Origin: Marsupella aquatica
Taxonomy: Eukaryota; Marchantiophyta
NCBI GenBank assembly: GCA_973895155.1
Contig: OZ316892.1
Span: 1,054,001 to 1,118,000, forward strand
Reading direction: 5' to 3'
Length of the DNA stretch: 64,000 bases
Positions 32,584 to 44,614 of this stretch are shown one piece after another (positions within the stretch are counted from its first letter, which is position 1; each line of letters starts with the position of its first letter). Below the pieces are notes generated by a model. That model made no database searches. It was given only the letters and a program-made list of their open reading frames with translations, and had not been told where the DNA came from. Both the position numbers and the translations under genes were made by a program.

Positions 32584-34268
32584 GTGTGGATTCTTGATTG
32601 TGCTTGCTCTTTTTACATTTGTTACATTCGAGAGTTTTTCAGTTCTTACTCTATTTCAAAAGGTTCAGTTCTGATGGGAAATGATCACTCTTGTCAAATT
32701 GAGGGTATTGGGTCTGTGAAGATTCAAATGTTTGATGACACTGTGCGCACAGTGTCCGGAGTCAGGTATGTACCTGGCATGCGTAAGAATCTAATTTCAC
32801 TGGGTGTGTTGAATTCAAATGGTCATCAATGGATCGTTATTGATGATGAACTTCAAGTCAGGTCGGGAGAGACAGTGATCTTGAAGGGGAGCAAACATAA
32901 TAATTTGTATGTGTTGCAGGGCAATACTGTATGTGAAGAGGTCAATGTAACCAAGTCTCACGAGGAGATGACTCATCTGTGGCATTCACGGCTAGGCCAC
33001 ATGAGTGAGAAGGGTTTGGCTATCTTACGGAAGAATGGACTCATTTCTAATTTGCAATCTTGTAAATTAGAGTTCTGTGAGCATTGCATTCTTGGAAAGC
33101 AGCATCGTCGTGCTTTCGGTGTTGGAACACATCGTTCTAAGGCGGTTCTTGAGTACATACATAGTGACGTGTGGGGTCCATCCTCGACTTCCTCACTCTG
33201 GAAAGTTGTACTATGTATCATTTATTGATGATTACTCAAGATTTGTGTGGATTTATTTCATGACGCATAAGTCTGATGTCTTATCCATTTTTAAGAAGTG
33301 GAAGGCCCAGGTGGAGAATCAGACTAGAAACACGGTCACGTGTTTGGATACAAGGGTGAAGAGTCTGAGGTCAGACAACGGCGGGGAGTACACTTCAGTG
33401 GAATTTGAAGAGTACTATTCAGAACAGGGGATAATTCGCCATCTCACCACAGTTTATACTCCACAACAGAATGGTGTCACTGGGAGGCTTAATCGAACAC
33501 TATTGGAGCGGTCACGGAGTATGTTGAGCCAATCAAGTTTACCACAAGAATTTTGGGCAGAAACTGTCAATACCACAGCTTATTTGGTAAATATTTCTCC
33601 TTCTAGTGCTATCAATTTCAAAACGCTGTTTGAGATGCGCTATAAGTGGCAAGCAGACTATCATGGGTTGGTAGTTTTTGGAAGTGATGCATATGCTCTC
33701 ACACCAAAGCAGAATAGGACCAAGTTGGATCCTACATCCAAGAAATGTGTTTTTCTTGGGTACCAGAGTGGTGTGAAAGCCTATAGGCTATGGGATCCTA
33801 TTACCTGTAAGCTCGTTCTCAGTAGGGATGTTTCCTTCAATGAATCCAGATTATTGAATGAGGGCGAGAATACTCAGGTCTCCCATACTGACAAAGGAAA
33901 ATCTCTTATCTCGGATCTCGTTGAGGGGGAGATTGGTCATGAGGTGCATGATCGAAGAGAAGGAGTTGCTCCAATTATGGAGCTGGTTCCTGTGCCAGAG
34001 GAACCAGAGGAGTTTGTTGATGGTGGTGAGCAGCAAGTGGATGCTACTAAGCTTCAAATATGTACCAGCTAACGCAGATCAACCGGAGTCATCGGCTAGA
34101 AGAACATCTGGTCGCACTGTACGCGCTCCACCAAGGTATGGACAGTGGGTTGATTCATCTCAGTTGCAAGAGGAGGATTTTGTTACTGAAGATGAGGGTG
34201 ATGCGTTGATACTAGAAGAAGGGGAACCTTCTTCATTTCATGAGGCAAGTGCTTCTAAGGAGAAGTAG
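32584..34268 (+). pseudogene. copia A protease and integrase, inactivated
   Basis: Protease homology is WILDCACSFYICY: the catalytic Asp remains but the next residue is Cys where Ser or Thr is usual. The integrase zinc region is intact (LWHSRLGHMSEKGLAILRKN, then CEHCILGKQHRRAF). A frameshift near 33195 splits the integrase between the frames 32584-33228 and 33077-34072. The core shows the first two catalytic acids (DVWGP and SDNGGEY). The Glu normally in NGVAER is Gly here (NGVTGRLNRTLLER), which alone would abolish integration. A further frame change near 34060 and a TAG at 34266-34268 follow. Confidence 0.9.
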
Positions 34269-34283
34269 GAGTGGACTACAACA

Positions 34284-35810
34284 ATGCAAACGGAGATGCA
34301 GTCACTGAAGGACAACAAAACTTGGGAGCTTGTCAAGCTGCCTGAGGGACAGCAAGTGGTGGACAACAAGTGGATATACAAGCTGAAGGATCAATCCACG
34401 GGAGGTGGATTGAAGGTCTACAAGGCTAGGTTGGTAGCCAAGGGATTCACACAGGAAAAAAATGTGGATTACAATGAGGTCTTCTCACCAGTTGCTAAGT
34501 ACTCAACAATACGCCTATTGTGTGTGCTTGTTGTAATGTTTGGTCTGCTGCTAGATCAGATGGATATTGTCATAGCCTTCCTCTATGGCACCTTGGAAGA
34601 GGTGATCTTCATGAGACAGCCACTAGGTTTTGTGAAGAGAGGGCAAGAGGATTTGGTTTGCAGATTGCTCAGATCCTTGTACGGGTTGAAGCAATCACCA
34701 AGACAGTGGAATAAGCGGTTTGATGATTGGATTTGTGCGCAAGGCTTTCATAGGAGTGTGTTTGACCCTTGTGTATATCTTAAACCAGTGAAGAATGTTG
34801 TCTTTGGGTTCATTGTTTTAGTACTTTATGTGGATGACATGCTTATTGCGACCAAGGATAGGTCTGAGATTGTTAAGCTCAAGGCACTGCTTAGTGCAGA
34901 GTTTAAGATGAAGGACTTAGGGCCAGCTAAGAGGATTTTGGGTATGGAGATCACTAGGGACTTGGAGGCTGGCAAGCTATGGTTGACACAAGGCAGTTAT
35001 GCGAGGAAGGTAATTGCAAGGTTCAACATGGGGGATAGTAAGCCAGTGAATACCCCATTGGCTCCACACTTCAAGTTGTCATCAGCTTTCTGTCCTACGG
35101 ATGAGATAGAGAAGGGGCTGATGTCAAAAGTTCCTTATGACAAGGCAGTGTGGAGTCTCATGCATTTGATGACTTGCACTAGACCTGATCTTGCCATGGC
35201 TATGGACAAGGTGAGCAAGTACATGTCGAATCCAGGGAAGGTACACTGGGAAGCAGTGAAGTGGATTATTCAGTACTTGAAGGGTACCGTGGATCATGGT
35301 CTATTGTTTGATGCACATGCTGATAATGCTAGATCATTGATGGGCTATGTAGATGCTGACTATGCACAGGATCTGGATCGGAGGAGGTCAACAACAGGTT
35401 ATGTGTTCACATTAGGAGGTGGATGCATAAGTTGGAGGTCTACTATGCAGAAGTGTATTGCTCAGTCTACTACAAAAGCGGAGTATGTTGCAGCAGCGAA
35501 AGCAACAAAGGAAGCGATTTGGTTGGATAGACTTATCACTGAGATGAGATTGCCACAGGGGAATGTGAAGCTCCATTATGATAGTCAGAGTGCGCTCCAT
35601 TTTGCTGTGAACCAGGTAATGGATAGTAGAGTGAAGCATATCGATGTCAGGTACCATTTTATCAGGCAAGTTGTGTTTGATAATCAGTTTGAGCTAGTCA
35701 AGATTGACGGTAAACTCAACTCGGCTGACGCTTTTACCAAAGTAATTTCTTTGGAGAGTTTTTCTAGACATTGTGATGCGTTGCAGGTTTTGCAATTGCC
35801 TCACAAGTAG
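34284..35810 (+). pseudogene. copia A reverse transcriptase and RNase H
   Basis: A 508-codon uninterrupted frame. RT motifs include WIYKLKDQSTGGGLKVYKAR, VDYNEVFSPVAKYSTIRLL, LDQMDIVIAFLYGTLEEVIF, LRSLYGLKQSPRQWNKRF and the catalytic YVDDMLIATKD. RNase H follows with GYVDADYAQD, RRRSTTGYVFTLGGGCISWR, STTKAEYVAAA and LHYDSQSALHFA, ending shortly before the 3' LTR. The domain looks intact, but the polyprotein upstream is broken, so it is annotated as part of a pseudogene. Confidence 0.92.
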
Positions 35811-36000
35811 GGTTACTTAACATTTGTGTAGATACTGAGATATGCTCTTGCTCATTCCTTGTATAGGCTACGGCTTAGTTCTGGTCTACTCTCGTATAAA
35901 GAGGGAAAAACCAGTTTGGTTTTTCTTTCCAGAACTTCCCGCTGAGCAATCATATAGGGTGCAGTCTTTACCCTCCCTAGACCAGAGTCAAGGGGGAGAT

Positions 36001-36345
36001 TGTTAGGATTTACTCTTAGGTCTAGAGTTACGACTGTACCATAGTTAAGGCTAACCTTAGTTGCAGACTTGGTTAGGTTAGTCATGCTGTGCACACTCTA
36101 TAACCAAGTGGTGTTTGCTTGGAGAGATGGAACTCAGGCTCATTCTTACGGAGCTAGTTGAGAGATAGAGAGAGCTTGTGCTGTGGATGCTTGGTATGGC
36201 CGGTCGGCCTAGAGTGCAGTAAAGCTCTTGTGTATTCCCGTGGACGTAGCCTTATGTGGAGGTGAACCACGTATCTCTCTGTGTTGATTCTTGTGCGTTG
36301 GATGGTTCATGGGCTTGCCGTTGCGATTGTCGTCGATTCTCATCA
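36001..36345 (+). repeat. 3' LTR of copia element A
   Basis: 345 bp, the partner of 30138-30482, followed directly by the ATTCC target duplication at 36346-36350. Confidence 0.97.
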
Positions 36346-36399
36346 ATTCCTTGTGGAGGATTGTCCTCTATGCAATCCTGGTATCATTTGGGTAAAAAA

Positions 36400-37238
36400 A
36401 CACTTGTTCTATCTGCCGTACACCATACGCCATGGACCAATATCCCCGCCAATATTCCACGTTTCTCTACCCTTCACCCCTCTCTTGAGGTGTTTGGCTG
36501 TCTCCGGTCCCTCATCCCTGCACCATGCACGAGGGCACCTACGACATTGTCTGGATAAATTCGCAATTGCCATCTCGATCGATACTCCTTGCAAACATCA
36601 CAATAATGCCTTGGGCATATTAGAGCAACGGGATGTGCATCTGAGTCTCCGTGTACCCCATGAGAGGCAACTCCCTTGCCCTCAGTATGGTCCGCAGACA
36701 ACCCATGTGATAAAAAGAAAAGCAGTCATATATCCTATGCACGCTGGACCACAAGTGGCTCATCCTCGGACTCATTTGTAGTGGGCTTTAGGGTTTGGCC
36801 AAGTAGTCCACAAGCAAAGCAGCGACCTTTGTTTTGCTGATAGAGGTCACAAAGCCACTCCTTGGCCCAATCATGCCCTCTAGAAATGACAACACTTGTG
36901 CACTCAGGCCCATGGCCATCAGGCTCCTCAGGATCCTGCTCATCGGCTAAGTAATGGAAATGATGGCTGCAAGGCCCATCGCAGAACAAAACAATACCTC
37001 CCTCATCACATTCAAAACAACAAGGGGGATCCATGCGAAGGTGCTCTTTATGGGCAAACCTTGGATCCAGCCAGGCAGCAGTAGCCTTGCCATGCCCGAT
37101 GTGCAATGTACTAACTGTGAGAGAGCAAAAAGTCCATTGAATTAGGAGATGTCCTGTCCACCTAAGTCTCACGGAGTACAATAACTTGGCAAGTACTGCT
37201 TGTTGTGTGCTCTGCACAAAGAGCAAAAAGTTAAACAT
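36400..37238 (-). pseudogene. EDM2-like PHD-finger gene fragment
   Basis: The minus-strand frame 37238-36735 encodes CCFECDEGGIVLFCDG, then CSHHFHY, then a spacer, then WLCDLYQQNKGRCFACGLLG. This C-C-C-C-H-C pattern with a trailing C-x2-C-x-x-LG is the first PHD finger of plant EDM2-like chromatin proteins. Downstream, fragments in shifted frames keep the next zinc ligands: FSFYHMGCL, ICPRHYCDVCKE and CRRCPRAWCRDEGP, the usual continuation of that family. At least two frame changes and a stop show it is a pseudogene. It ends at or near the insertion site of copia element A, so the rest is lost or displaced. No continuation was found beyond 30133. Confidence 0.6.
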
Positions 37239-37239
37239 G

Positions 37240-38992
37240 GTTTGTTGAGGATTGACTCTCTCAAAATGTGTTGACTAACACTGGCTATCTATTTGTCTTC
37301 TATCAAAGTTGTTGAGAAATAAACAAAGTAAAAGAGATTGACCTAGCTTACATGCTCAATCAAGAGATTGAGAAAATAGGGGTCATTCAATTGCAGTGGA
37401 ATGGAAGGACAGCAAAGTGGCGGCAATCAGGGCCCACCATTTTGGGACCCTTTGTTCTGATAGGCCACCTGTCCCCTACCAGCCTGCCTGAAAATTTGAA
37501 ATTAAAAAATTTCCCTTCAGCCAATCAGAAAGTGCCATTCTTTTTCTCCTTTTTTTTCTGACTCATTCCTTATGATTTTTGGGTGCTGTTTTCTGTAAGC
37601 CGTAGATCTTTGTAAGATCTTCTAAATGAACGATAGATTGCCAACTTTCATTGACAAACAAGATCAATCTGAGCTGTGATTGAAGGCCGTGGACAAGTGC
37701 CTGTTCAAAAACACAACTAAATCGCGTTTGTGGTGTGCCAACTCTGGGTCACTTAGAGTATAAGTACACTTAGTTGTGGTTTAAGAATGTATTTGCGGTC
37801 CTTTGGTACAAAATCATCACATCATTATACAACAAAATTACATGCATGCCAAAACTAATCTTACTTGGTTGGGAAGTGTGGCCTAAAACAACCCACATCC
37901 AAAATATCCATCATAACAACTCCTTCCCGGTGTTGGAAATAGAGCTGAAGCTAAGCGAAAGGACCCTGGCACGGGATTTGGCTAAATATAAATCATAATC
38001 CCTAGGAAATACTACACCATCAATTTATGTGATGAGAACATGGTCATTGGTGTGAAAACACCATGAAACAAATTAAAATCTGCCAAAACTAAACTCAGTA
38101 GGGACTCACATGAAATTGTCAGTTCATTAGATCTCTGTTGCACTTGCAAGTCAGGAATATGTTACCTGGCTTGACAAGTGTTACTACTTTTGAGCCAATG
38201 TGACACTAGGAGACCCATTCAGCAATGGCCTGAGCATTCTGGCATTCCTTCAATTGTTACACGAATACTTTGCTTTGCTGGTCAAAGTCAACATCATGGT
38301 TATCACAAAATAGTTATCAAAATCAAGACTTTGTGATGTACATGCAACCAAATTCTCAAGCTAAGAGAGTCCAAATTCAGTCCGTGACAAGTCCATTTGA
38401 AACCAGATCAATGTTTGATCAAATGAATTGTATTAGTTTGTTGAGTTCAAGTTCCAATCATAGCTAGCAGTTGTCTTGAGTGCAAAAGGCCGCAAATCTC
38501 CCTCCAGGTGCCAATTACCCTTTAACAAAGAGGTTATTAAGTTAGTTATTAGTCATTGCTTTGTATACGAAAAAAACTTTTTTCAGCTGAGCCTGCAGCC
38601 TCCGATCAACCATGAACCGAACTATTAGGTGCCATGGATTTCTGGATTTGTGCCTAAACTTGCGAGATAGTTACAAATTAAGTGTTGATTCGGCTAGTTT
38701 TCTTATGATAGTCAAAGATCCGGTCAGTGCCATAACTTTTATGAGTTTTCATTATATTTGAGTTAGAGGAGGACCTTATCTTGTAAAACTTGGTTTAGAC
38801 ACCCTAATGTGATAATACAACATGGTTCTTCTGGTTAGGCATGTACCATGGTTCTAACCAGACACATAAATATGCACTCTGTTGACTTCCTGTAGTCACT
38901 TTTTCATCTGAACCGCATAAAGGCCTTTTACAGTTTTGAACTCTCATGATGGTTATGGACAGTCAAGTGAAGGGTGCCCGAACACAAACCAG
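37240..38992. other. Intergenic DNA without recognisable features
   Basis: Open frames are below 80 codons and show no known motif. No LTR, terminal repeat or RNA gene is visible. Confidence 0.5.
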
Positions 38993-39228
38993 CCAAAGGA
39001 GGTAGTAAACATTGGAAGTGGGCTGAACAGCTAACGGCATTCAAGAAGGCTACTGTAGGGAGCAAATGGGGCATGGTTTTTTTTGGTACCTGTTGTGTGC
39101 CATGGTTCGGCCAAAGGAGATAATAAGAATTGGAATTGGGATGGACAGCTAACTGGCCTCAAGAAGGATACTGTAGGCAGGAAATGGGGCATGGTTCTTT
39201 TCGTACCTGTGTACCATGGTTCGAACCA
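38993..39228. repeat. Tandem duplication of about 118 bp
   Basis: Two adjacent copies, 38993-39110 and 39111-39228, begin GCCAAAGGAG and share AGCTAACTGGC/AGCTAACGGC, CAAGAAGG, ACTGTAGG, AATGGGGCATGGTT and CCATGGTTCG. They differ at roughly one base in seven. A short related piece (GTACCATGGTTCTAACCAGA) occurs near 38846. No coding function is apparent. Confidence 0.7.
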
Positions 39229-40608
39229 GACATTGTTGAGACCGATCTCATGGTTAAATTCGGATCGTCAGGACCGGGCGGATTGATAAGAGGTGACCAC
39301 ACAGGACTGTATTATTATTACGACTTCCGTACGATAAATGCAGAGGCTGGGGCCGCCACTCTATAACCAGTTGACCAGTCTACGACTGTACCCGAAAGTA
39401 CTCTTTCACTGCGGCCACAAGTTCGTAGCGGCCATAGTGGGCATCATTATGCCCCAGGTTCGAACCCGGATAGTCTCAGGTTCAGATTCCTCGTCAAATC
39501 TATTGGAATCGAGGGTCGACATGGTCAGAGATCTCGTTAAACACAGTCCCGAGCGTCGATCTTGGCGAAGGTAACCAGGTGGTTGAGGGAGGGGGTGATG
39601 AGGTGGACATTATCGAGGGACGCAAGATTAAATTAACATCACTCTGAGTTAATTAATGCTTGTTGGCGTAATTGCTCGCTTGCTTTGGGATGCGTTTGCC
39701 GCGAAGAGAGAAGTTCACTGCGCAATTGACGTGTGAGACACATGGGCATTGGAGATTGGAATTACGGTAATCGGTGATGCGCAATTAATGTCATTTCAGC
39801 CGATGGCCGCCTCCCCTGTTTCTGTTCACTAGTAATCTTGAATGCACAATTACAGCAGCACACCCACTCCTCAGTACAGCTTTGCCGTGGTGCCGTGGTG
39901 GTACTCTGCCGTACTTCGCCTAACGATGTATCCCCTATGCGCTCCAGGTCGAGCATTCGATCGTCTCCTCCTTTTCTTACTCTTTCCCCACTTTTGGATT
40001 CGGAGATTCGCGGTGCCTCCAGCGTTGCGCACTTGTTCTGATTGATTGATTGATTGATTGATATTGAGGAGTTTCTGAGTTCTTTCGCGGCTGGCTGGGT
40101 GCGTCATGGTGGTAGAAATCTTTGTTTTGATTCTCGCAGATCTTCGTGTGACTTTCTGCCTTCCTACCTAGAACTGGAGCTCTGTTCCTAATCCCCATTG
40201 CACCCCATTGCAGAAGCTTTGGTCCCTCGTTCGTGTCGTAAGACCGCGGGACTACAGTGAACTGATGAGCGCAGAATCTGTTTCCTTTATGTTAAGGAAC
40301 TACAGTGACAGCACAGCCGAAGTGAATGCATAGAATGGTTTACACAGTGATCGTGCAATTGGATTGAGTTCGGGAAGCGAGCTTGGATTTTGCGGGGAAC
40401 TGCGGACAGGCTGACGTACTAGGGTGAGGAGACCATGTGCAAGGGATGCATTTTGCTCTATGACTCAAGCATTTGGACAGGTTGAATCGTCAGGATCGCG
40501 GCTGTTGGTTTCCGGTGCGGAGTGGACTCTGTTCGTTGCGAGGTGCTGATTTGGCACTTGATTGATTACCAGCCGAACGTTGTCGCCAGTTCTGGCTGCG
40601 GAGGAATC
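39229..40608. other. Upstream region of the 40.6 kb gene
   Basis: No coding homology. It presumably contains promoter and 5' UTR of the gene that follows. A (GATT)n microsatellite with about five units sits near 40038-40062. I could not place a TATA box or transcription start with confidence. Confidence 0.4.
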
Positions 40609-42120
40609 ATGGCCTTTCGACCTTCTGCCGTGATTGGGTTGATATGGCATCATCCGATCGTATCACTCTTTGTGGTCCTTCTCTTCACTCCTCCACTGTT
40701 CCCAATCGTGGTCTACTTTTCGCCTCTTCTGATTTCCACTGCTCTGTTTGTTCTTGCGATGATCAGCATGGAATCCGATCACGCTAACGATCCTAGTCCG
40801 TACAGCAGTGACATTCCTTACAGCAATAGTGTATGGATTGAGGAAGTTGAGTTAGATGGTCCGTTACTTGATGGGGAAAGAGTGCCAAAGAGACTCAAGG
40901 CTTCGTCCAGCGATGGGAGGTGGTTTGATAAGGTCAAGAACTGGGAAGGGACAGGCCGGGCGTGGGTGGAAAGTGTTCTTAATCAAGAGGCTAGGAAAAG
41001 TGTTGATGACATTACGTTCTCCAGAGATGATTCCATCCCTCTGCTTGACAAAGCGAGAGGATTCTTTGTCGAGGATCTTCGCAAACGGTCTCGAGACGAT
41101 GAGCCCAAATCCAGCAAACCGTCTGACGGGGCCCAAGCCACGATTGTTGCCAACGATTCTGCACCTAGCTTGCCTGTACAGAAGCCAGAGGGTGTGGAGG
41201 ATTCTGCCCGTCCAGTGTCAGAGGGCAGCGGGAAGTCTAGCAGCAAAACTACTCCTGGTTTAGTTCCTGATCTAGAGTCTGAAGACGAACTCATCGAGAT
41301 TGCACCAGCGAGCATTCCTGCTTCTCCTCTCTTCAGAAAGAAATCGCTACCGAAAGCAGATGCAACTGTCAACGTCGCAGCGGACCTCGCGAAGAAGTCC
41401 GAAGCCTCCTCATCAGAAGCTCCGTCTAAAACTGTAGAATCAATTGGTGGGTCAGTGCCAGGTACGGATTCCGAGGATGGAGACAAGATTGCTCATCTCG
41501 TAGGTTCTATCAACGAGAAGGATAACTCTACCCCGGTTGTCGAGCAGAAGTTCGTTAAACTTGAACCTGCGGATGTTGAGAAAAGTTCAAGTAGCGGGGA
41601 GATTGCAACCCCTATAAATGTGTCGGTATCCAAGGAGAGTAATTCAGTTGCTGAGAAGACGGCTCAAGGTTCGGGCGGGGAGATTATCCCCGAAATTCAA
41701 GCTGTCGCCTCGGGATTGAGTCCGACCAATGCAACCGATCGGAATCTCGCTGAGAAGTCCCAGACCAAGGTCACGGCACAGGGTGACGGACGAAAATCCG
41801 GCTTCCAACCTAAAGAGACCAAGTCTGCTGGAGAATTGCTTGGCCCTGCCAGGCAGGGTCGAGGATCGTATGGTTTGGGAACCCCTTCAGCTGCTGTAGC
41901 ACTTTCTGAGAAACTAAAAGTCCCACTGGAAGACATTATCTCTCTTCTCGCTGGTGATTGCAAGGAGAATGCCTCAAATGAAGGTCCCCCTCATGTGCAA
42001 GTATCGTCCTCTTCGGAGTCCACAACCTCTCAGGAGGAAGAGTGGTCCAGTTCCGATGGGGAGCCTTCTGCACCGCCCAAAGCAGTGAGAGGTCCAGAAT
42101 CAGCCGAGAAGGATCCTTGA
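40609..42120 (+). CDS. Host-type protein with two N-terminal membrane segments and a long acidic tail
   Basis: An intact 503-residue frame from the ATG at 40609. The frame is open 29 codons further upstream, but the Met at 40609 starts the natural hydrophobic leader. Residues about 15-53 form two close membrane segments (HPIVSLFVVLLFTPPLFPIV, then LLISTALFVLAMIS) with the helix-breaking FSP between them. The rest is hydrophilic, low-complexity and Ser/Glu/Lys/Asp-rich, with WFDKVKNWEGTGRAWVESVL near residue 105. The layout recalls a plant family of uncharacterised membrane-anchored proteins with an N-terminal hydrophobic hairpin and a disordered tail, sometimes annotated by weak similarity to cardiomyopathy-associated protein. 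That assignment is inference. It lacks stops and differs from the neighbouring transposons, so I consider it a real gene. Confidence 0.7.
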   Translation: MAFRPSAVIGLIWHHPIVSLFVVLLFTPPLFPIVVYFSPLLISTALFVLAMISMESDHANDPSPYSSDIPYSNSVWIEEVELDGPLLDGERVPKRLKASSSDGRWFDKVKNWEGTGRAWVESVLNQEARKSVDDITFSRDDSIPLLDKARGFFVEDLRKRSRDDEPKSSKPSDGAQATIVANDSAPSLPVQKPEGVEDSARPVSEGSGKSSSKTTPGLVPDLESEDELIEIAPASIPASPLFRKKSLPKADATVNVAADLAKKSEASSSEAPSKTVESIGGSVPGTDSEDGDKIAHLVGSINEKDNSTPVVEQKFVKLEPADVEKSSSSGEIATPINVSVSKESNSVAEKTAQGSGGEIIPEIQAVASGLSPTNATDRNLAEKSQTKVTAQGDGRKSGFQPKETKSAGELLGPARQGRGSYGLGTPSAAVALSEKLKVPLEDIISLLAGDCKENASNEGPPHVQVSSSSESTTSQEEEWSSSDGEPSAPPKAVRGPESAEKDP

Positions 42121-44374
42121 TTGGAAAGTAGTTGTGGTTGATGGTCGACCCTTATCTTTCAGGACATGACGTTTTTTCTCGTCACGAGCTCATGTTTAGT
42201 TGCTTTGAGCAAGTTGTACGCATGTCATTCATGGACAGGACGACGTGGTCTAGAATAATTGTGCGTCTCACGATAAACGATCCGGTTATGATTAGGCTAA
42301 TTTTTGTGATAGCGCAAGTTTTGAAGAGACAGATCGATGTTTAGCGGCTTGAACCGATCGAACTCAAAAGTCTGTAGTCTTTTGTTGGAGTTAGGGCTGA
42401 AGCGTCTTATGGCGGATGGGGGTCGTTAACGAGGATAAATTGTCATCCAGCGGCCAGCTCGCATTTTGGTACATGATTATATTGTACATCAGTGCTGTGA
42501 GGTAGTCAGATATGGGATGTATTGGCGGACGGATGGTGGATAATTGCAAAAGAATACCTCATCTCGAGAGCAGCACGCTTTTTGGAATGCCAGCATTATC
42601 GGTGCCCTCGGGTACTGCAGAACAGATCTTCAGTGGTAGGGGTTGGACCAACGTACTGTCAGGCGCTGAGTCTTAGAACCTGCTTTAGAAGCTGGGGTCC
42701 ATTTACTGTAGGAATCTTGTTCAGGGTGTAAGTTTTGCTACAATGTGGCCCCATCGTCGGATGTATGATGTAAATTTGGACGTCGGGGCTATCCTTTGTG
42801 GTGGCAGGAAGTGCAGGGACGGTAGCATTTTGCTGCTTATGATACAAATTAGGTTGTAACTTTGTAAAGTAAACGCTCTAGAAAGTGGACTCTCCACTCA
42901 GTCGACTGAGTTTTCGTACGAATAACCTCTTGTGCTGTTCACTGCCACTATGCACATCGTCGTCACTTCCTGACTTCCATGTACTAAAATGTTCAAGAGG
43001 TCAGAATTGATACTCAGATTGTCATTCCTATGTCATTTAGGCTTGGCTTATCAGCTCTCGTGCATTTCTGCGTGACAGACAATAATAAGTCCAGACTAAA
43101 TTGCATGCAGGTGTTTCTCGTTTCCATTCCTGGTGACTTCTCTTCCCGGATATTGACTGACCAGCTCAACATTGTGACACAGTACAGTACCTTTCAGCGG
43201 TAGCACACCTGCATAATCGGTTGGAGTGGTTCGTAATTTCTCCGTGGTACAGTTTGCCACATCGTGGACTCCAGTCGCTTACCCTTCTGTGAAAAGTAAT
43301 GTGCATCCTCATGTCAGGAACAAATTAGCGGAGATTTTTGTTACCTTCAAAGTATTTCAGGTCTTCTCCGGTGGGCCAAACATGGAGCCCCAGTTAGGGA
43401 TGCCCGTAATAAACCCACCACTTGTCTCACAACAGTGATATCTATTGCCTCGTCAAGATGGCCCGTCTCAAAGGAACTACGCCACATGGAAAGATTTGAC
43501 CCAAGTCCAAATTGAGTGCATCATTCATTTCTGAAAACCCACACAAGAACTAGCTTCCTAAAAAATTGACGTACATAAACAAAATGGGGTTTTTTCGGAA
43601 ATGTGCATGCAGCCAACTTGTCAGATCACGCTTGGGGGAGCGGATCAGCGCCATTCTTGGAGCCATCTACACTTGTGCCGTCATCTCAATCATGTCCCGG
43701 AGGAAAGATGGTTCGTCCGACATATCAGTCCCTAACGATTTCTCTGCACTCAAGAGCTTTGTGCAGAGCAGAGGACAGAAATACTGTACTGGAAACTCTA
43801 AAGCACTACAGTCGGTTCTCCTGTTTCTCTCGTCTAAAGGGAAGTATTTATTGTAGGTGTTCTTAGGCTGGCAATCACATTCGCTTGGAGTTTGGACTCC
43901 TTGGAGAGAGGTGCCTCCTTGGAGAGAGGTGCCGAATCATCTTGCAGTTCGTCGGTCATTGTCACTATGAGCCACTCTAGAGGGAGACCCACGTCAGTCT
44001 GTGGAGCAGCATGCCGGCGATCTGTGTCTATTGTGATGATGGCCTCTAAATTATATGTTTATATCGGCTTCTGAGTTGAGGTGGTGGGGAAGGGTGCACG
44101 ACATTCCAGTATCATGGGGGGAACTGTGGCGGCCTATGCAATCGTGACGGATAGTCGTTTGGACTGTGGTCTCTCCAGAAGCCGACCACGTTGTAGTCTA
44201 CAATTCTGGACTCGTGAAAAGACCGGAGAATTCAGCAACATAGCAGGACAGGAGCACATGGGACGACAGCATGAGAATGATTTCCGTGTCAGGCTTTCTC
44301 GATTGGATCATATCGTGTAAAAGGGCGTCTTCAGAAAGCTAGCTCGGTGTCACGTAAAAGCTGGGATGCTCTCC
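42121..44374. other. Intergenic DNA downstream of the 40.6 kb gene
   Basis: The first few hundred bases are probably 3' UTR. Open frames stay below 100 codons without recognisable domains. Near 43905-43930 the 17-mer CTTGGAGAGAGGTGCC is tandemly repeated. No mobile element ends were found. Confidence 0.4.
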
Positions 44375-44600
44375 ATATTTTTTGTTGGGTTGCCTTGAAA
44401 GCCTAAAGTAGCCCATCTCCATTTTTTTGTTGGGTTGCCTTGAAAGCCTAAAGTAACCCCTCTCCGTTTTTTTGTTGGGTTGCCTTGAAAGCCTAAAGTA
44501 ACCCATCTTCGTTTTTTTGTTGGGTTGCCTTGACAGCCTAAAGTAACCCATCTCCATCTGTTTTGGTGGGTTGCCTTGAAAGCCTAAAGTAACCCATCCA
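44375..44600. repeat. 45-bp minisatellite, about five units
   Basis: Units contain TTGTTGGGTTGCCTTGAAAG followed by CCTAAAGTAACCCATCTCC. The period is 45 bp with few substitutions (the third unit has CCCCTCTCC, the fourth GACAGCC). Because 45 is a multiple of three, the minus strand shows an open frame repeating GYFRLSRQPNKK. There is no other sign that it is translated. Confidence 0.85.
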
Positions 44601-44614
44601 AACAGAGGATAGAG

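Larger units (their letters stand above)
30138..36345 (+). mobile_element. Ty1/copia retrotransposon A, full length
   Basis: The LTRs 30138-30482 and 36001-36345 are both 345 bp, start TGTTAGGATT and end TCTCATCA. Identical ATTCC copies flank the element at 30133-30137 and 36346-36350. I count about ten substitutions between the LTRs (near 3 percent), so the insertion is moderately old. The primer site TGGTATCAGAGC (initiator tRNA-Met) is at 30485-30496. A purine tract AAGGGGGAGAT precedes the 3' LTR. The internal order is gag, protease, integrase, reverse transcriptase, RNase H, as in copia elements. Frameshifts and stops make it non-autonomous. Confidence 0.97.

Noticed and set aside
40522-40608. 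Upstream ATG of the 40.6 kb gene
   Set aside because: The extra 29 residues are unlike the hydrophobic leader. The Met at 40609 gives a natural start for the membrane hairpin.
44339-44557. Minus-strand frame encoding repeated GYFRLSRQPNKK
   Set aside because: It is a by-product of the 45-bp tandem repeat. No start context or neighbouring coding supports a protein.
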